Assembly: GCF_001613345.1 (NCBI RefSeq)
Contig: NZ_BDCE01000045.1
Coordinates: 1-64,000, forward strand
Direction: 5' to 3'
DNA length: 64,000 nt
Source: Nocardia uniformis NBRC 13702
Lineage (GTDB): Bacteria > Actinomycetota > Actinomycetes > Mycobacteriales > Mycobacteriaceae
Part shown: piece by piece, positions 62,529 through 64,000 of the stretch
How positions within the stretch are numbered: the first letter of the stretch is position 1
Layout: each line of letters opens with the position of its first letter
Program-made: the position numbers and the translations under genes
The notes under the pieces: generated by a model
The model's database searches: none
Told to the model about the DNA's origin: nothing
Seen by the model: only the letters and a program-made list of their open reading frames with translations

Positions 62529-64000
62529 ATGCTGAGGCGCATCGTCACGATTTTCGCGGTCGTGTTCACCGTCATGATCGCTACGCCGACGGTGGCCTAC
62601 GGCCAGACCTATGGCTTCGACGAGGCCTGCAACGAACTGCACGATTCGCTCGACGGTCTCGGTGTGCCGGGTATCAGCCTGGGCGACGCGGCGTCGGCGG
62701 CGTGCAAGGCCGGCAATGTCGCGACCCACCCCGGCGACGCCGCCACGGCGGTGCGGGACAAGGCGTGGGACTCCACCTTCGGCAAGGTGGTGGACTCACT
62801 GATGAACGGTCTCGGTGAGGCGTTGATCCTGGCGCTCACCTTCTGGATGAAGGTGCCCAACGAACGGGTCAGTGATTCCGGGGCGCTCTTCACCAAGATC
62901 AACGACTACACCTATCAGGCGCAGATACTCTTACTCATGGTGTCGGTGATCATCTCCGGCGCCAGACTCGCCGAAGCCAGACGTGGTGCGGCCATGAGCG
63001 AGGCCGCCGAATCCTTCCGCATGTTCGCGCGCGTCATCTTCAGCTCGTGGATGTTGGGCGCGGTGATCGTGGCGGGCACCCAGGCCTCGGACAAATTCTC
63101 CGAGTGGGTGATCAACGACGCCACCGATGGCAATGCCAAGGATTTGGCCGAACTGATGGTGAAAACCGCCAAGCTACAGGCATTCTCACCGGGTCTGGTG
63201 TTGATTATCGCCATTGTCGGCCTCCTCGGCGCACTCGCGCAGATCGTGCTCGCCATCGTGCGACAGGGTCTGCTGGTGGTCGCGGCCGGAGTACTGCCGC
63301 TCGCGGCGGCGTCCTCGGGCACAAATACCGGAAAACAGGCCTATCCGAGATTGATCGCCTGGATCATCGCGTTCATGCTCTATAAACCGGTGGCCGCGAT
63401 CGTGTACATGATCGCGTTCACCACCGCCGGGCACGTGGACGAATTGACCTCCACCGCCGGACTTCCCGATGCCGATCAGGCCCAGCGCATGTTGGTCGCC
63501 ATCGTATTGCTGTGTAGCGCGGCATTCGTGCTGCCGGTGCTCATGCGACTGGTCACCCCGGCCGTATCCATTGTCGGTAGCGGCGGTTCGGGTCTCACCG
63601 CCACCACCGGCACCCTGGTCGGTGTGGCCGCGCTCGGTGCGGTCGGCACCCGGGCAGTGGCCGTGAAGGGTACGGCCGCTCCGGGAGCCGCCGGATACGT
63701 CAACGGGCGCGGTCCCAGGCCGCCGGGAGGTACCGGTGGTGCCGCGGGCGGGGGCGGCGGTGGCGGTAGTCCACGGCCCACACCACCACCACGCGGCGGG
63801 GGCGGAGCGCCTGCCGGGAATCCCTCCGGCGGCGGTCAACCCGGTGGCGGCCAATCCGGCGGAGTTCCGTCTGGCGCGTCACGCGTCGCGGGCCGGGTCG
63901 CCTCGGCGCGCGCCGCGACCGCCGGGGTCAATCGGGCCGAATCCGCCATGGGTGATATGGCCGGCGATCGCTGGACCAATCGTTCCCCCGACCTCGGCAG
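62529..64000 (+). CDS. VirB6/TrbL-like polytopic membrane protein (partial, cut by window end)
   Basis: At least 490 residues, still open at 64000. A cleavable signal peptide (IVTIFAVVFTVMIATPTVAYG) and a short exported segment with two cysteines are followed by about six membrane helices between residues 95 and 370. A long glycine/proline-rich tail (GGAAGGGGGGGSPRPTPPP) and an Ala/Arg-rich region follow. This layout is that of TrbL/VirB6-like channel proteins in actinobacterial type IV secretion clusters. AGGAGAGG precedes ATG 62529. Confidence 0.75.
   Translation, partial: MLRRIVTIFAVVFTVMIATPTVAYGQTYGFDEACNELHDSLDGLGVPGISLGDAASAACKAGNVATHPGDAATAVRDKAWDSTFGKVVDSLMNGLGEALILALTFWMKVPNERVSDSGALFTKINDYTYQAQILLLMVSVIISGARLAEARRGAAMSEAAESFRMFARVIFSSWMLGAVIVAGTQASDKFSEWVINDATDGNAKDLAELMVKTAKLQAFSPGLVLIIAIVGLLGALAQIVLAIVRQGLLVVAAGVLPLAAASSGTNTGKQAYPRLIAWIIAFMLYKPVAAIVYMIAFTTAGHVDELTSTAGLPDADQAQRMLVAIVLLCSAAFVLPVLMRLVTPAVSIVGSGGSGLTATTGTLVGVAALGAVGTRAVAVKGTAAPGAAGYVNGRGPRPPGGTGGAAGGGGGGGSPRPTPPPRGGGGAPAGNPSGGGQPGGGQSGGVPSGASRVAGRVASARAATAGVNRAESAMGDMAGDRWTNRSPDLG

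Noticed and set aside
1..64000. tRNA, rRNA, CRISPR arrays, insertion sequences, integrase or att sites
   Set aside because: Looked for in the gaps and not seen: no CCA-ended cloverleaf candidates, no regularly spaced repeats, and no transposase or recombinase motifs in any convincing frame.

Overview
The window is high-G+C actinobacterial DNA, most likely from Nocardia or a close mycolate-containing relative. This rests on gene order and content. The backbone follows the mycobacterial order: HIT protein, phosphatidylinositol-phosphate synthase, PIM acyltransferase, pimA, NUDIX protein, pdxS, tesB, pdxT, yebC, ruvA, ruvB, yajC, secD, secF, solute-binding lipoprotein, apt, relA. MmpS-like and GAP-like proteins also fit a mycolic-acid bacterium. 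No rRNA, tRNA, CRISPR array, insertion sequence or integrase was seen.

Region 1 (1-4.5 kb) is a tightly coupled run for phosphatidylinositol mannoside synthesis: pgsA, patA-like, pimA and a membrane NUDIX protein, joined by 4-base stop/start overlaps. Region 2 (4.5-15 kb) alternates backbone genes (pdxS, tesB) with accessory genes: a TPR-like protein, an EthD protein, a secreted transglycosylase, an acyl-CoA-dehydrogenase-like flavoprotein, an MHYT sensor and an XRE-controlled divergent unit. It also holds a decayed F420-type oxidoreductase tail. Region 3 (15-21.5 kb) has a BCCT transporter, pdxT, yebC, an MmpS-like protein, a macrodomain protein and ruvAB. No ruvC is present at this locus.

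Region 4 (21.9-31 kb) is accessory. It contains a DUF2236/MpaB-type oxygenase fused to four EF-hands, a P450-TetR pair behind a double palindromic operator, a DUF2786 protein, a frameshifted small membrane gene, a protein made of four DivIVA-like repeats, and a divergent TetR/Baeyer-Villiger monooxygenase pair. Region 5 (31-42.2 kb) is Sec translocon accessory genes, apt, an ABC-F protein with a WhiB7-type promoter and short leader, relA and ppnP.

Region 6 (42.3-58.2 kb) is accessory metabolism and regulation: a 2H phosphoesterase, a Tat-exported bicovalent flavin oxidase facing a Tat-exported cyclase, an esterase, two SDRs, an AraC regulator, a GAP transporter, a two-component system divergent from a GH101-related lipoprotein, and a TetR/MFS drug-efflux pair. 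Region 7 (58.5 kb to the edge) starts a type IV secretion/conjugation-like cluster. It has two consecutive ParA/MinD-like proteins lacking the P-loop lysine, two small membrane proteins, an anchored exported protein and a VirB6/TrbL-like protein cut by the window end.

Three copies of one imperfect palindromic repeat lie in intergenic gaps at about 4.5, 21.6 and 26.2 kb. The most unusual items are this repeat family, the oxygenase-EF-hand fusion, the missing ruvC, the P450 double operator, the attenuator-like leader of the ABC-F gene and the secretion-like cluster.
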